Of a stretch of 12,597 bases of DNA, positions 5,932 to 12,587 are shown in pieces. The DNA is from DAHUZL01 sp035533215. Lineage in GTDB: Bacteria; Chloroflexota; Dormibacteria; Aeolococcales; Bog-877. A program made the translations under genes and the position numbers. A model generated the notes under the pieces. That model had not been told where the DNA came from. It saw only the letters and a list, made by a program, of their open reading frames with translations, and ran no database searches. The DNA lies in NCBI GenBank assembly GCA_035533215.1, contig DATLUG010000023.1:1-12597 (forward strand), written 5' to 3'. The stretch's first letter is position 1. Every line of letters begins with the position of its first letter.

Positions 5932-7464
5932 TCAGCTCCCGAACGCCTGGAGCTGGGCGGTGACGTTGGCGGCGCCGGTGCACACCGGCACCGGCACGTC
6001 GTGGACGGTGAGGGCGGCGCCGAGGTACTTGGGGGCGATCGCCACGCCGGTCGCGTCGGGGCAGCCGAGGCTGGAGGACGGCCACCGCAGGTCGAGCACG
6101 ACCACGGCGCCGCTGTCCTGGGGCCCGATCTGGCCGAGCGGCGCGAGCACCAGCTCGACGTTGGGGTTGTAGCTGACCGAGCTGAGGGTGAGCGGCACCG
6201 CGGTCCCGTCGGCGAGCGTGAGCGAGACCGCCGGCAGCCCGGCCAGCAGGCACGGCGCGGCGGTGTCGTCGGTGAGGCCCAGCGACACCGAGGTCGACTG
6301 GCCCGTCACCGGCCCCGAGACGACGGCGAAGTGGAGCTCGCTGGCGCTGCAGAGCGGGACCGGCGCCGGGGTCGGGGTCGGCGCCGCGGTCGGGGTTGGG
6401 AACGGGGTGGGGCGCGGGGTGGGCCTTTGGGTCGGCCGGGGGGTGGGGCGCGGGGTCCTCCCTTCGGTCGGGCTCGCGGTCGGGCGCGCCCTTCGGGTGG
6501 GGGTCGGGCGCGCGGTCGGGGTCGAGCGGCCGGTCGGGGTCGCGCTCGCGCGCGGGGTCGCCGGGGCGGTCACGATCGGGGTCGCCCGCGGCGTGGCCGA
6601 CCGCTGCGGGCCCAGGACCGGGCGGGCCACGCCGGCCCTGATCGCCGAGACCTCGACCGCGGTGGGGCCGCAGACCAGCCCGCCCCGGACCAGGAGCGGC
6701 GACCCGCCCGCCGCACCGGGGAGGGTCACCTCGACCTCCAGGGTGGCATCGCCCAGGGTGACCGTGCGCTCATGGCAGCCCCGGTCCCGCAGCACGAACG
6801 AGGCCAGCTCCCCGGGCCGCAGGACGACCAGGGGGTGGGGCCCCGAGCGGGCGCGGACCGGGACCAGGGGGCTCGCCCCTCCGCCGGCGACGACCTGGCG
6901 CACCGCGGGGACGCCCCGGAGCGTGCACGCGCTCCCGCCGACGTTGGTGAGGATGTACACCGCGTCGGCGGCGGAGGCGGTCCGGGGACCGGGCCGCTCG
7001 GCGATGGTGAGCTCACGCCCCGAGCAGGCGGCCAGCGCCCTGGGGGTGACGGAGGGAACGGGGGCAGCGGGGGTGACCGCAGGCGGGACCGCGGTCACCG
7101 CTCCGGTCGGTGACGGGGAGGGGAGGACGGCATGCGGCCGATGCGGCGACGGGCTCGGCGGCCCGAGGGGGGTCGGACTCGGGGTGGGGGTCGGCCGCTG
7201 CGCGGTGGGCCGGGGGCTGTGGATCCCGGCCCCCTGCGGCTGCCCGCTCCGGGGCGCGTGATGGCGGCCGAGGGCGGTGACCCCGTAGAGGACCCCGCCC
7301 ACCACCACGGCGGTCGCGAGGGCGCCCCCCAGCGCCAGCAGGCGGGAGCCGCGCGCGGACGCGCGGCGGGTGGTCCGGCTGAGCACCCGCTCCTCCAGGG
7401 AGCCGCTGAGGGGGCGGTTCGCCAGCCGTCCGAGGAGCTCCCGCAGGTGCTGCTCAGGATCCAC
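5932..7464 (-). CDS. Membrane-anchored protein with two DUF4232-like domains; candidate anti-sigma or sensor partner
   Basis: A 510-residue protein. Residues 1-40 are charged and cytoplasmic (MDPEQHLRELLGRLANR and onward), and 42-66 form one membrane helix. Residues 81-141 are a Pro/Thr/Ser linker. About 145-278 is a first DUF4232-like domain with C147, C180, C230 and C265. Residues 282-369 are a long Thr-Pro/Arg linker, and about 371-508 a second DUF4232-like domain with C372, C405, C468 and C495. The first cysteine pair is 33 residues apart in both copies, suggesting duplicated disulfide-bonded extracytoplasmic domains. The GTG start overlaps the sigma gene's 3' end by 11 bases, with GGGGGA as ribosome site, so translation is probably coupled. 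Position, topology and a short cytoplasmic head suggest control of the sigma factor, but no HxxxCxxC zinc anti-sigma motif is visible. The role is inference. Confidence 0.8.
   Translation of the reverse strand: MDPEQHLRELLGRLANRPLSGSLEERVLSRTTRRASARGSRLLALGGALATAVVVGGVLYGVTALGRHHAPRSGQPQGAGIHSPRPTAQRPTPTPSPTPLGPPSPSPHRPHAVLPSPSPTGAVTAVPPAVTPAAPVPSVTPRALAACSGRELTIAERPGPRTASAADAVYILTNVGGSACTLRGVPAVRQVVAGGGASPLVPVRARSGPHPLVVLRPGELASFVLRDRGCHERTVTLGDATLEVEVTLPGAAGGSPLLVRGGLVCGPTAVEVSAIRAGVARPVLGPQRSATPRATPIVTAPATPRASATPTGRSTPTARPTPTRRARPTASPTEGRTPRPTPRPTQRPTPRPTPFPTPTAAPTPTPAPVPLCSASELHFAVVSGPVTGQSTSVSLGLTDDTAAPCLLAGLPAVSLTLADGTAVPLTLSSVSYNPNVELVLAPLGQIGPQDSGAVVVLDLRWPSSSLGCPDATGVAIAPKYLGAALTVHDVPVPVCTGAANVTAQLQAFGS
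6358..6603 (-). repeat. Low-complexity Thr-Pro/Arg linker-coding repeat, very G-rich on the plus strand
   Basis: It encodes residues 288-369 of the DUF4232 protein, an irregular series of TPRP, TPTP and RPTP units. The plus strand is full of GGGG and GGTCGGG runs. Such stretches tend to vary in length by slippage and can fold as G-quadruplexes. A shorter similar tract encodes residues 81-141 (7042-7224). Confidence 0.75.
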
Positions 7465-7978
7465 GGCGTGTGTCCCCCAGCTCGACCCGCAGGGTGGCGA
7501 GGGCCCGCGCGAGGTGGCTGCGGGCCGTCCCAGGCTGGCAGCCGATCATCGCCGCGCACTCGTCGAGCGAGTACCCGCAGGCGTAGTGGAGCCCGATGAT
7601 GGCGCGCTGGCGACGGGAGAGGTGCCCCATCGCCCGGCCGAGGTCGAGCCCGAACTCGGTGGTGGTGGTGGGGTGGTCGGCCTCGCGCGCGAAGGCGAGC
7701 CGCAGCCGGCGGGCGAGGTACCGGCGGACGTCCAGCGAGCGATTGACGCAGACGCGCGCCAGCCATGCCCGCCGCTTGTCCGGGTCGTCCAGGGTCGGCC
7801 AAACCCGCCAGGCTCGTTCAAACGTCTCCTGTACCGTCTCCTCGGCGAGCTCGGGACGGCCCAGCACCGCCAGTGAGAGTCCGAAGAGGCGGGGTCCCTC
7901 CGAGCGGACCGCCTGCTCGAAGTCCTCGGCGACGGCACGGTCGGTGGTCACGGCCGCGCCGAGGACATCCATGATCAC
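7454..7978 (-). CDS. ECF-type RNA polymerase sigma factor
   Basis: A 174-residue protein with only the two domains typical of extracytoplasmic-function sigma factors. Region 2 (about 18-86) runs DFEQAVRSEGPRLFGL, then LAEETVQETFERAW (44-57) and a region-2.4-like RRAWLARVCVNRSLDVRRY. Region 4 (about 117-166) runs LSRRQRAIIGLHYACGYSLDECAAMIGC, then a recognition helix, PGTARSHLARALATLR. It would direct core polymerase to a small regulon that probably includes its own gene. The GTG at 7978 and the ATG at 7972 are both possible starts. Neither has a Shine-Dalgarno site, but a -10-like TTATAT lies just upstream, so a leaderless mRNA is plausible. The gene overlaps the DUF4232 membrane protein, its likely regulator. 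The subfamily is not certain. Confidence 0.9.
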   Translation of the reverse strand: MIMDVLGAAVTTDRAVAEDFEQAVRSEGPRLFGLSLAVLGRPELAEETVQETFERAWRVWPTLDDPDKRRAWLARVCVNRSLDVRRYLARRLRLAFAREADHPTTTTEFGLDLGRAMGHLSRRQRAIIGLHYACGYSLDECAAMIGCQPGTARSHLARALATLRVELGDTRRGS

Positions 7979-7983
7979 GTAGA

Positions 7984-8013
7984 TATAACGCCTGGCTCTT
8001 CGCCGCGGTTTAC
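7984..8013 (-). promoter_or_regulatory. Candidate promoter of the sigma factor gene
   Basis: On the minus strand GTAAACC (8013-8007) is followed 16 bases later by CGTTATA (7990-7984), ending about 5 bases before the GTG start. An AAC-type -35 and a CGT-type -10 resemble ECF promoters and would allow self-activation. TTATAT alone could also serve as a housekeeping -10. Either way the transcript would begin at or next to the start codon. Confidence 0.35.
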
Positions 8014-8033
8014 CCCCGCTCGCCGCCGCCCGA

Positions 8034-8049
8034 CCGGCCGACCGGCCGG
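8034..8049 (-). terminator. Hairpin after serS, possible operon end
   Basis: CCGGCC (8034-8039) and GGCCGG (8044-8049) pair around GACC, 20 bases past the serS stop, within a repetitive CGACCGGC tract. There is no T tract on the minus strand. It is the only stem-loop in the short gap before the sigma factor gene. Confidence 0.35.
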
Positions 8050-8068
8050 CGGGGGCGCCGACCGCCCG

Positions 8069-9343
8069 TCAGCCGATCCGCTCCTCGCCGTGCAGGTAGG
8101 GGCGCAGCACCGGCGGGATCACGATCGACCCGTCGGCCTCCTGGTAGGTCTCGACCACCGCGTCGAGCGTGCGCGGCAGGGCCAGCCCGCTCCCGTTCAG
8201 GGTGTGGACGAACTGCGGCCGCTCCCCCGGTCCGGGTCGGAACCGGATGTTCGCCCGGCGCGCCTGGAAGTCGGCGAAGCTGGAGCAGGACGAGACCTCG
8301 AGGAAGCGGTCCAGCCCCGGGGCCCAGACGTCGAGGTCGTACTTCTTCCACTGCGCGAAGCCCATGTCGCCGGCGCACATCAGCCGGACCCGGTAGGCGA
8401 GGCCGAGCGCCTGGAGCACCCCCTCGGCGTCGGCGACCAGCCGCTCCAGCTGCTCCAGCGACGCCTCCGGCCGGGTGAACGCCACCATCTCCACCTTGGA
8501 GAACTGGTGGAGACGGACGTAGCCCCTCGTGTCGAGGCCGGGGGCGCCGGCCTCGCTCCGCCAGCACGGCGTCCAGGCGACGTGCCGGATGGGGAGGTCG
8601 CCCGCCTCCAGGATCTCGTCGCGATAGAGGTTGGTGACCGGCACCTCGGCGGTGGGGATGAGGAAGCGGTCGCCCTCCACCACGTGGAAGGCGTCGGCCT
8701 CGAACTTGGGCAGGTTGGCGGTCCCCACCATGCAGGCGCGCCGGACCATGTACGGGGGCGACACCTCGACGTAGCCGTGGCGGCGGGTGGCCAGGTCCAG
8801 CATCAGGCTCACCAGCGCGCGCTCCAGCCGGGCGCCGGCGCCGCGGAGGAGCGCGAAGCGGCTGCCGGCGACCTTCACCGCCCGCTCGAAGTCGAAGAAG
8901 CCGAGCGCCTCGCCCAGCTCGTAGTGCGGCAGGGGCCGGAAGTCGAACGCCCGGGGGATGCCCCAGGTGCGGACCACGACGTTGTCCGCGTCGCCCGTCC
9001 CCTCCGGGACCGAATCGTGGGGGAGGTTGGGGACCAGCAGGCAGAGCCGCTCCAGCTCGTCGTCGACCGCCTGGCGCCGGCCCTCCGCCAGCTGGATGGC
9101 GGCCCTGAGCCGGGCCAGCTCACCCTGGGGGCCCGGCGCCGCCCCGCCGGCCTCACGGGCGGCCCGACCGACCTCGGCGGAGCGCTGCCGCTGCTCCGCC
9201 CGCAGCCGCTCCTCGTCGCCGACCAGCCGGCGGCGCTCCGCGTCCAGCCGCAGGATCTCGTCGACCGGGGCGGTCTCCCCCTTGCGGCGGGCGCCGTCGC
9301 GGACCAGGTCGGGATGTTCGCGGATGAAGGTGAGGGCCAGCAC
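8069..9343 (-). CDS. serS: Serine--tRNA ligase
   Basis: A 424-residue class II aminoacyl-tRNA synthetase that charges tRNA-Ser (and tRNA-Sec where present) with serine. It starts VLALTFIREHPDLVR as usual for the family. Residues about 30-105 are the antiparallel coiled-coil arm that grips the long variable arm of tRNA-Ser. The core follows with motif 1 around HGYVEVSPPYMV (189-200), the serine-binding TAE at 231-233, motif 2 CWRSEAGAPGLDTRGYVRLH (260-279) and HQFSKVEM (279-286), and motif 3 TLNGSGLALPRTL (381-393). Length is standard. The GTG start lies 2 bases after the lysS stop with no ribosome site of its own, so translation probably depends on ribosomes finishing lysS. Confidence 0.97.
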   Translation of the reverse strand: MLALTFIREHPDLVRDGARRKGETAPVDEILRLDAERRRLVGDEERLRAEQRQRSAEVGRAAREAGGAAPGPQGELARLRAAIQLAEGRRQAVDDELERLCLLVPNLPHDSVPEGTGDADNVVVRTWGIPRAFDFRPLPHYELGEALGFFDFERAVKVAGSRFALLRGAGARLERALVSLMLDLATRRHGYVEVSPPYMVRRACMVGTANLPKFEADAFHVVEGDRFLIPTAEVPVTNLYRDEILEAGDLPIRHVAWTPCWRSEAGAPGLDTRGYVRLHQFSKVEMVAFTRPEASLEQLERLVADAEGVLQALGLAYRVRLMCAGDMGFAQWKKYDLDVWAPGLDRFLEVSSCSSFADFQARRANIRFRPGPGERPQFVHTLNGSGLALPRTLDAVVETYQEADGSIVIPPVLRPYLHGEERIG

Positions 9344-9345
9344 CG

Positions 9346-10914
9346 CTACAGGGTAGGGTCGCCGGCCGCGTCGGCCGGTGCGGGCACGGCCCCCTCCCCG
9401 CCTCCGTCCCGGCGCCGCAGGGTGGGGAAGAGGATCACGTCGCGGATCGAGGGGGCGCCGGTCAGCAGCATCACCAGCCGGTCGACGCCGAGGCCGAGGC
9501 CGCCCGCCGGCGGCATGCCCTGCTCCAGGGCCTCCAGGAAGTCCTCGTCCATCGGGTGGGCCTCGGGGTCACCCGCGGCGCGCCGCTGGGCCTGCTCCAG
9601 GAAGCGCTCGCGCTGGTCGATGGGGTCGTTGAGCTCGGCGAAGGCGTTGACCAGCTCCCGCCCGCCCGCGACCAGCTCGAAGCGTTCGGTGAAGCGGGGG
9701 TCGTCCGGCCGCCGCCGCGCGAGCGGCGAGGTCTCCACCGGGTGGTCGAGGACGAACGTCGGCGCCTCCAGGGTGCGCTCCACCCGCTCCTCGTAGCAGG
9801 CCACCAGGACCATGCCGGGGGTCGGGGCCGGGGGCAGCTCGACGCCGAGGGCGCCAGCCTTGGCGGCGAGCCGGTCCGGCTCGTCCCAGCCGCCGAGGAC
9901 GTCCAGGCCCAGCACCTCGTGCACCAGGTCCGCCATCCGCGCTCGCCGGAAGGGGGGGCGCAGGTCAAGGGTGGGCCGGGTCTCCCCCTCCCCCGGGACG
10001 GCCTCCGCCGCGGTCACCGCGGCCCCGACGAGGGCCTCGCTCAGCTCCAGCATCGCGTCCCGCCCGCCATAGGCCTGGTACGCCTCCAGCATCGTGAACT
10101 CGGGGGCGTGGCGGGGGGAGAGCCCCTCATTGCGGAACACCCGGCCGATCTCGTACACGCGCTCGAAGCCGGCCACCAGCAGTCGCTTCAGGTAGAGCTC
10201 GAGCGCGATCCGGAGGTAGAGCTCCTGGTCGAGCGCCTGGTGTCGGGTGCGGAACGGCCGCGCGTGCCCGCCGCCGGGGATCGGCTGCAGGACCGGGGTC
10301 TCGACCTCGAGGAAGCCCCGGCGGACGAGCTCGGCCCTCAGCGCCGCGACTACCTCGGCCCGCTGGACGAACGGGCGGCGCCGGGACGGGGTGGTGAGGA
10401 GGTCGAGGTGGCGGCGGCGGTAGCGGGCCTCGATGTCCTGGAGGCCGTGGTATTTCTCCGCGGGGGGCCGGAGCGCCTTGGCCAGGAGCACCCCCTCCTC
10501 CACCACCAGGGTCGGCTCCCCGCGGCGGGTGCGCACGAGGGTGCCGGCGGTCCCCACGATGTCGCCGAGGTCGATGGCCGACAGGAAGGCGAACGGACCG
10601 GCCGCAGCCTCCGGCCCGCGCTGCGCCATCAGCTGCAGCCGGCCGGCCTGGTCGTGGAGGTCGGCGAAGGCCAGGCCGCCCGAGGAGCGGCGGGCCAGGA
10701 TCCGGCCCGCGACCCGGGCGGTCGGGGCCGTCCCGCCCGACGCCTCGCGGGCCGCCAGCCGTCCGAGGGCCTCGCTGGTGGTGGCGTCGCGCTCGAAGTC
10801 GACGTTCCAGGGGGCGATCCCCGCCGCCCGAAGGTCGAGGGCCGCCCGCCGGCGGGCGGCCAGGATCTCCTCCAAGGGCGCCCCGGCGGGCGGCCCCGCG
10901 GGCGGGCCGGTCAC
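9346..10914 (-). CDS. lysS: Lysine--tRNA ligase, class II
   Basis: A 522-residue LysRS that attaches lysine to tRNA-Lys. An N-terminal Ala/Pro-rich tail is followed by the OB-fold anticodon-binding domain (about 66-150, VAGRILARRSSGGLAFADL). The class II core has motif 1 at GFLEVETPVLQPIPGG (200-215), motif 2 at FRNEGLSPRHAPEFTMLE (260-277) and motif 3 at GGLGLGVDRLVML (471-483). Also present are LYLRIALELYLKRL (232-245), typical of LysS, and ELVNAFAELNDP (420-431). The GTG start lies 4 bases after the greA stop and is the first start in frame. It lacks a clear ribosome site, indicating coupling within the greA-lysS-serS operon. A Gly/Ala/Pro tail of about 20 residues after the core is unremarkable for a GC-rich genome. 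Confidence 0.97.
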   Translation of the reverse strand: MTGPPAGPPAGAPLEEILAARRRAALDLRAAGIAPWNVDFERDATTSEALGRLAAREASGGTAPTARVAGRILARRSSGGLAFADLHDQAGRLQLMAQRGPEAAAGPFAFLSAIDLGDIVGTAGTLVRTRRGEPTLVVEEGVLLAKALRPPAEKYHGLQDIEARYRRRHLDLLTTPSRRRPFVQRAEVVAALRAELVRRGFLEVETPVLQPIPGGGHARPFRTRHQALDQELYLRIALELYLKRLLVAGFERVYEIGRVFRNEGLSPRHAPEFTMLEAYQAYGGRDAMLELSEALVGAAVTAAEAVPGEGETRPTLDLRPPFRRARMADLVHEVLGLDVLGGWDEPDRLAAKAGALGVELPPAPTPGMVLVACYEERVERTLEAPTFVLDHPVETSPLARRRPDDPRFTERFELVAGGRELVNAFAELNDPIDQRERFLEQAQRRAAGDPEAHPMDEDFLEALEQGMPPAGGLGLGVDRLVMLLTGAPSIRDVILFPTLRRRDGGGEGAVPAPADAAGDPTL

Positions 10915-10918
10915 CGGG

Positions 10919-11386
10919 TCACGCGACCTGCAGGATCTTGACCTTCCTGGGTCCGTCGGGGGCCTCGACCGCGACCGCCTCGCCCGGCCGGTGGCCGATG
11001 AGCGCCCGACCGACCGGCGACTCCAGCGAGATCCGGCCCGCCGCCGCGTCGACCTCGGCGGGCCCGACGATGGTGTAGGTGGTGTCGCCGAACTCGTCCT
11101 GGACCCGGACCGTCGAGCCGATCTGGACCGTCCCGTCGGACGACTCCTCCTCCTCGATGATCTGCGCGTAGCGGAGCATCCGCTCCAGGGTCAGGATGCG
11201 CCCCTCCACGAAGCCCTGCTCGTTCTTGGCGTCCTCGTACTCCGCGTTCTCGCTGAGATCGCCGAACTCCTTGGCGTGCTTGATCCGCTCGGCGATCTCC
11301 TGGCGGCGGGCGGTGCGCAACTGGTCCAGCTCCACGACCAGCTTCTCGTGCCCATCGCGGGTGAGGGGGACCGGCTTGTCCTGCAT
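10919..11386 (-). CDS. greA: Transcription elongation factor GreA
   Basis: A 155-residue factor that enters the RNA polymerase secondary channel and stimulates cleavage of backtracked transcripts. Residues 11-76 are the coiled coil with the catalytic tip loop GDLSENAEY (42-50), whose acidic D43 and E46 are present. Residues 82-155 are the FKBP-like domain with SPVGRALIGHRPGEAV (123-138). I start at the ATG at 11386, preceded by GGAG 9 bases away, giving the normal family length and the usual opening (KPVPLTRDG). Starts further upstream add a non-conserved leader. It is the first gene of the operon with lysS and serS, driven by the promoter at 11462-11490. Confidence 0.95.
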   Translation of the reverse strand: MQDKPVPLTRDGHEKLVVELDQLRTARRQEIAERIKHAKEFGDLSENAEYEDAKNEQGFVEGRILTLERMLRYAQIIEEEESSDGTVQIGSTVRVQDEFGDTTYTIVGPAEVDAAAGRISLESPVGRALIGHRPGEAVAVEAPDGPRKVKILQVA

Positions 11387-11461
11387 GGTGCGTCGCTCCA
11401 TGGTCGAGGACGGGGCGTGCCGCACGTCGGGCGCCTGGCAGCCCGCCCTCGGGGAAGCGTG

Positions 11462-11490
11462 ATTCTACCGTTCCGCCTCACCTCGTGCAA
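11462..11490 (-). promoter_or_regulatory. Sigma70-type promoter of the greA-lysS-serS operon
   Basis: On the minus strand TTGCAC (11490-11485) and TAGAAT (11467-11462) are separated by exactly 17 bases. The -10 matches consensus in 5 of 6 positions. Transcription would begin near 11455, giving a leader of about 70 bases before greA. It is back-to-back with the plus-strand promoter at 11632. Confidence 0.6.
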
Positions 11491-11631
11491 TGGAACGGCT
11501 GACGGGGCCGCCGGCGGGGGCGAACCGGGGGTGTGGCGGCGCCCGGGACCGGGGGGACGCTCACGCCGGCCGCATCCCCCCGCGCCGGGGCGGAGCCGAG
11601 ATGCCCCGGGGCGGCCGCCGTATTCAGCCGG

Positions 11632-11660
11632 TTGCCCGATCTCACCCCGGCTGCTATGAT
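11632..11660 (+). promoter_or_regulatory. Sigma70-type promoter of a small plus-strand transcript
   Basis: TTGCCC (11632-11637) and TATGAT (11655-11660) are spaced by 17 bases. The -10 matches consensus in 5 of 6 positions and the -35 keeps TTG. It faces away from greA and toward the 3' end of coaX, where there is no plus-strand gene, but a strong terminator follows within 100 bases. Confidence 0.55.
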
Positions 11661-11664
11661 CGGG

Positions 11665-11753
11665 ACGCGGTCACCAGCGACTGCCGATCGTACGTCGATC
11701 GTGAGATTGCCCCCCCCTCTCGGGGCGTCCCTTCGGGGGCGCCCTTTCCTTTT
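11665..11753 (+). ncRNA. Candidate free-standing small RNA of about 90 nt
   Basis: Bounded by the promoter at 11632-11660 and the terminator at 11723-11753. Inside, CGATCG (11685-11690) and CGATCG (11696-11701) can form a 6-bp stem with loop TACGT, followed by a C-rich single-stranded stretch (11709-11718). No start-stop reading frame fits between promoter and terminator. It does not look like tRNA, tmRNA, 6S or SRP RNA. The 5' end is estimated from the -10. It lies antisense to the 3' flank of coaX but ends before the coding region. Its function is unknown. It might act in trans or just limit read-through. Confidence 0.5.
11723..11753 (+). terminator. Intrinsic terminator, plus strand
   Basis: GGGCGTCCC (11723-11731) pairs with GGGGCGCCC (11736-11744), 9 bp including one G-T, closed by a stable TTCG tetraloop and followed by TTTCCTTTT. 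The T-rich tail exists only on the plus strand, so it serves a plus-strand transcript rather than coaX or greA. Confidence 0.8.
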
Positions 11754-11802
11754 GCCTGCGGCGGCCCGGCGGGGGTGCGGACGAGGGATGGGCAGGGCCG
11801 GT

Positions 11803-12573
11803 TCAGCCGCCGGGGGGGTTCATCGCGGCGACCAGGCGCAGGCCCTCCAGGGTCACCAGCGGGTCGACGTGGTCGACGCACGGGATCTGCGGGCCGAGCA
11901 GCTCGGCGAGGCCGCCGGTGGCCACCACCTGCGGGCGTCCGTCCATCTCCTGCCGCATCCGGCGCACGATCTCCTCCACCTGGCCGATGACCCCGAAGAC
12001 CACGCCGGCCTGCATCGAGGCGACGGTGGTCCGCGCCAGCACCGCGCCCGGGACGGTGAGCTCCACCCACGGCAGCCGCGCCGCCCGCTGCGAGAGGGCG
12101 TCGAGGCTGAGGCGCACGCCCGGCACGATCACGCCCCCGAGGTAGTCGCCCTGGGCGTCGATCGCGTCCAGGGTCGTGGCGGTGCCGAAGTCGACGATCA
12201 CACTGGGGGCACCGTACCGGTGGCGCACCCCCAGCGCGGTCACGATCCGGTCCGCCCCCACGTCGCGGGGCGGGTCGTAGTGGATGCGGATCCCGGTGCG
12301 GGTGCCGGGCCCGACCATCAGCGGCCGGACGTCGAACCCGCGCCCCATCGCCTCGCGCAGGGCGCGGTCCATCGACGGCACCACGCTGCTGATCGCGACC
12401 TGGTCGATGCGGTCCAGCCGCCCGGCGGGGCCCAGCAGCCCGCGCAACTGGACCGCCAGCTCGTCCCCGGTCACCTCCCGGCGGGTGGCGAGCCGCCCGT
12501 CGTGGACCAGCTCGGCGCCGTCGAAGACGCCGACGGTGACGTTGGTGTTGCCGACGTCGAGGGCGAGCAGCAT
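11803..12573 (-). CDS. coaX: Type III pantothenate kinase
   Basis: A 256-residue ASKHA-fold kinase that phosphorylates pantothenate in the first step of coenzyme A synthesis. Family landmarks are the phosphate loop DVGNTNVTVGVF (6-17), PPRDVGADRIV (101-111, substrate site), VIVDFGTATTLDAI (125-138, with D128), YLGGVIVPG (144-152), ARTTVASMQAGVVFG (180-194) and ATGG (218-221). Type III enzymes typically need a monovalent cation and resist feedback inhibition by CoA. Length is standard. The ATG at 12573 has no ribosome site but has TACAAT 8 bases upstream, so a leaderless mRNA is likely. It is upstream of and on the same strand as greA, separated by about 420 bases that hold the greA promoter and the small RNA candidate, so it is probably a separate unit. 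Confidence 0.95.
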   Translation of the reverse strand: MLLALDVGNTNVTVGVFDGAELVHDGRLATRREVTGDELAVQLRGLLGPAGRLDRIDQVAISSVVPSMDRALREAMGRGFDVRPLMVGPGTRTGIRIHYDPPRDVGADRIVTALGVRHRYGAPSVIVDFGTATTLDAIDAQGDYLGGVIVPGVRLSLDALSQRAARLPWVELTVPGAVLARTTVASMQAGVVFGVIGQVEEIVRRMRQEMDGRPQVVATGGLAELLGPQIPCVDHVDPLVTLEGLRLVAAMNPPGG

Positions 12574-12581
12574 CGCCGGCG

Positions 12582-12587
12582 ATTGTA
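12582..12587 (-). promoter_or_regulatory. Candidate -10 element of coaX
   Basis: TACAAT on the minus strand matches the -10 consensus in 5 of 6 positions and ends 8 bases before the coaX ATG. A -35 would fall outside the window. The position implies transcription starting at or next to the start codon. Confidence 0.45.

Noticed and set aside
3931..7113. 1060-codon open frame on the plus strand
   Set aside because: It runs antisense to the antiporter and DUF4232 genes. Its translation is Arg/Gly/Asp/Pro-rich with no domain, and its openness follows from GC-rich codon use on the other strand.
8090..9796. 568-codon plus-strand frame, and the 461-codon frame at 9556-10941
   Set aside because: Both are mirror frames of serS and lysS with no family signature or ribosome site.
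11662..11731. tRNA-like outline: GGGACGC and GCGTCCC 70 bases apart
   Set aside because: No T-arm consensus, no D-arm or anticodon stem, and the 5' arm lies upstream of the predicted transcription start.
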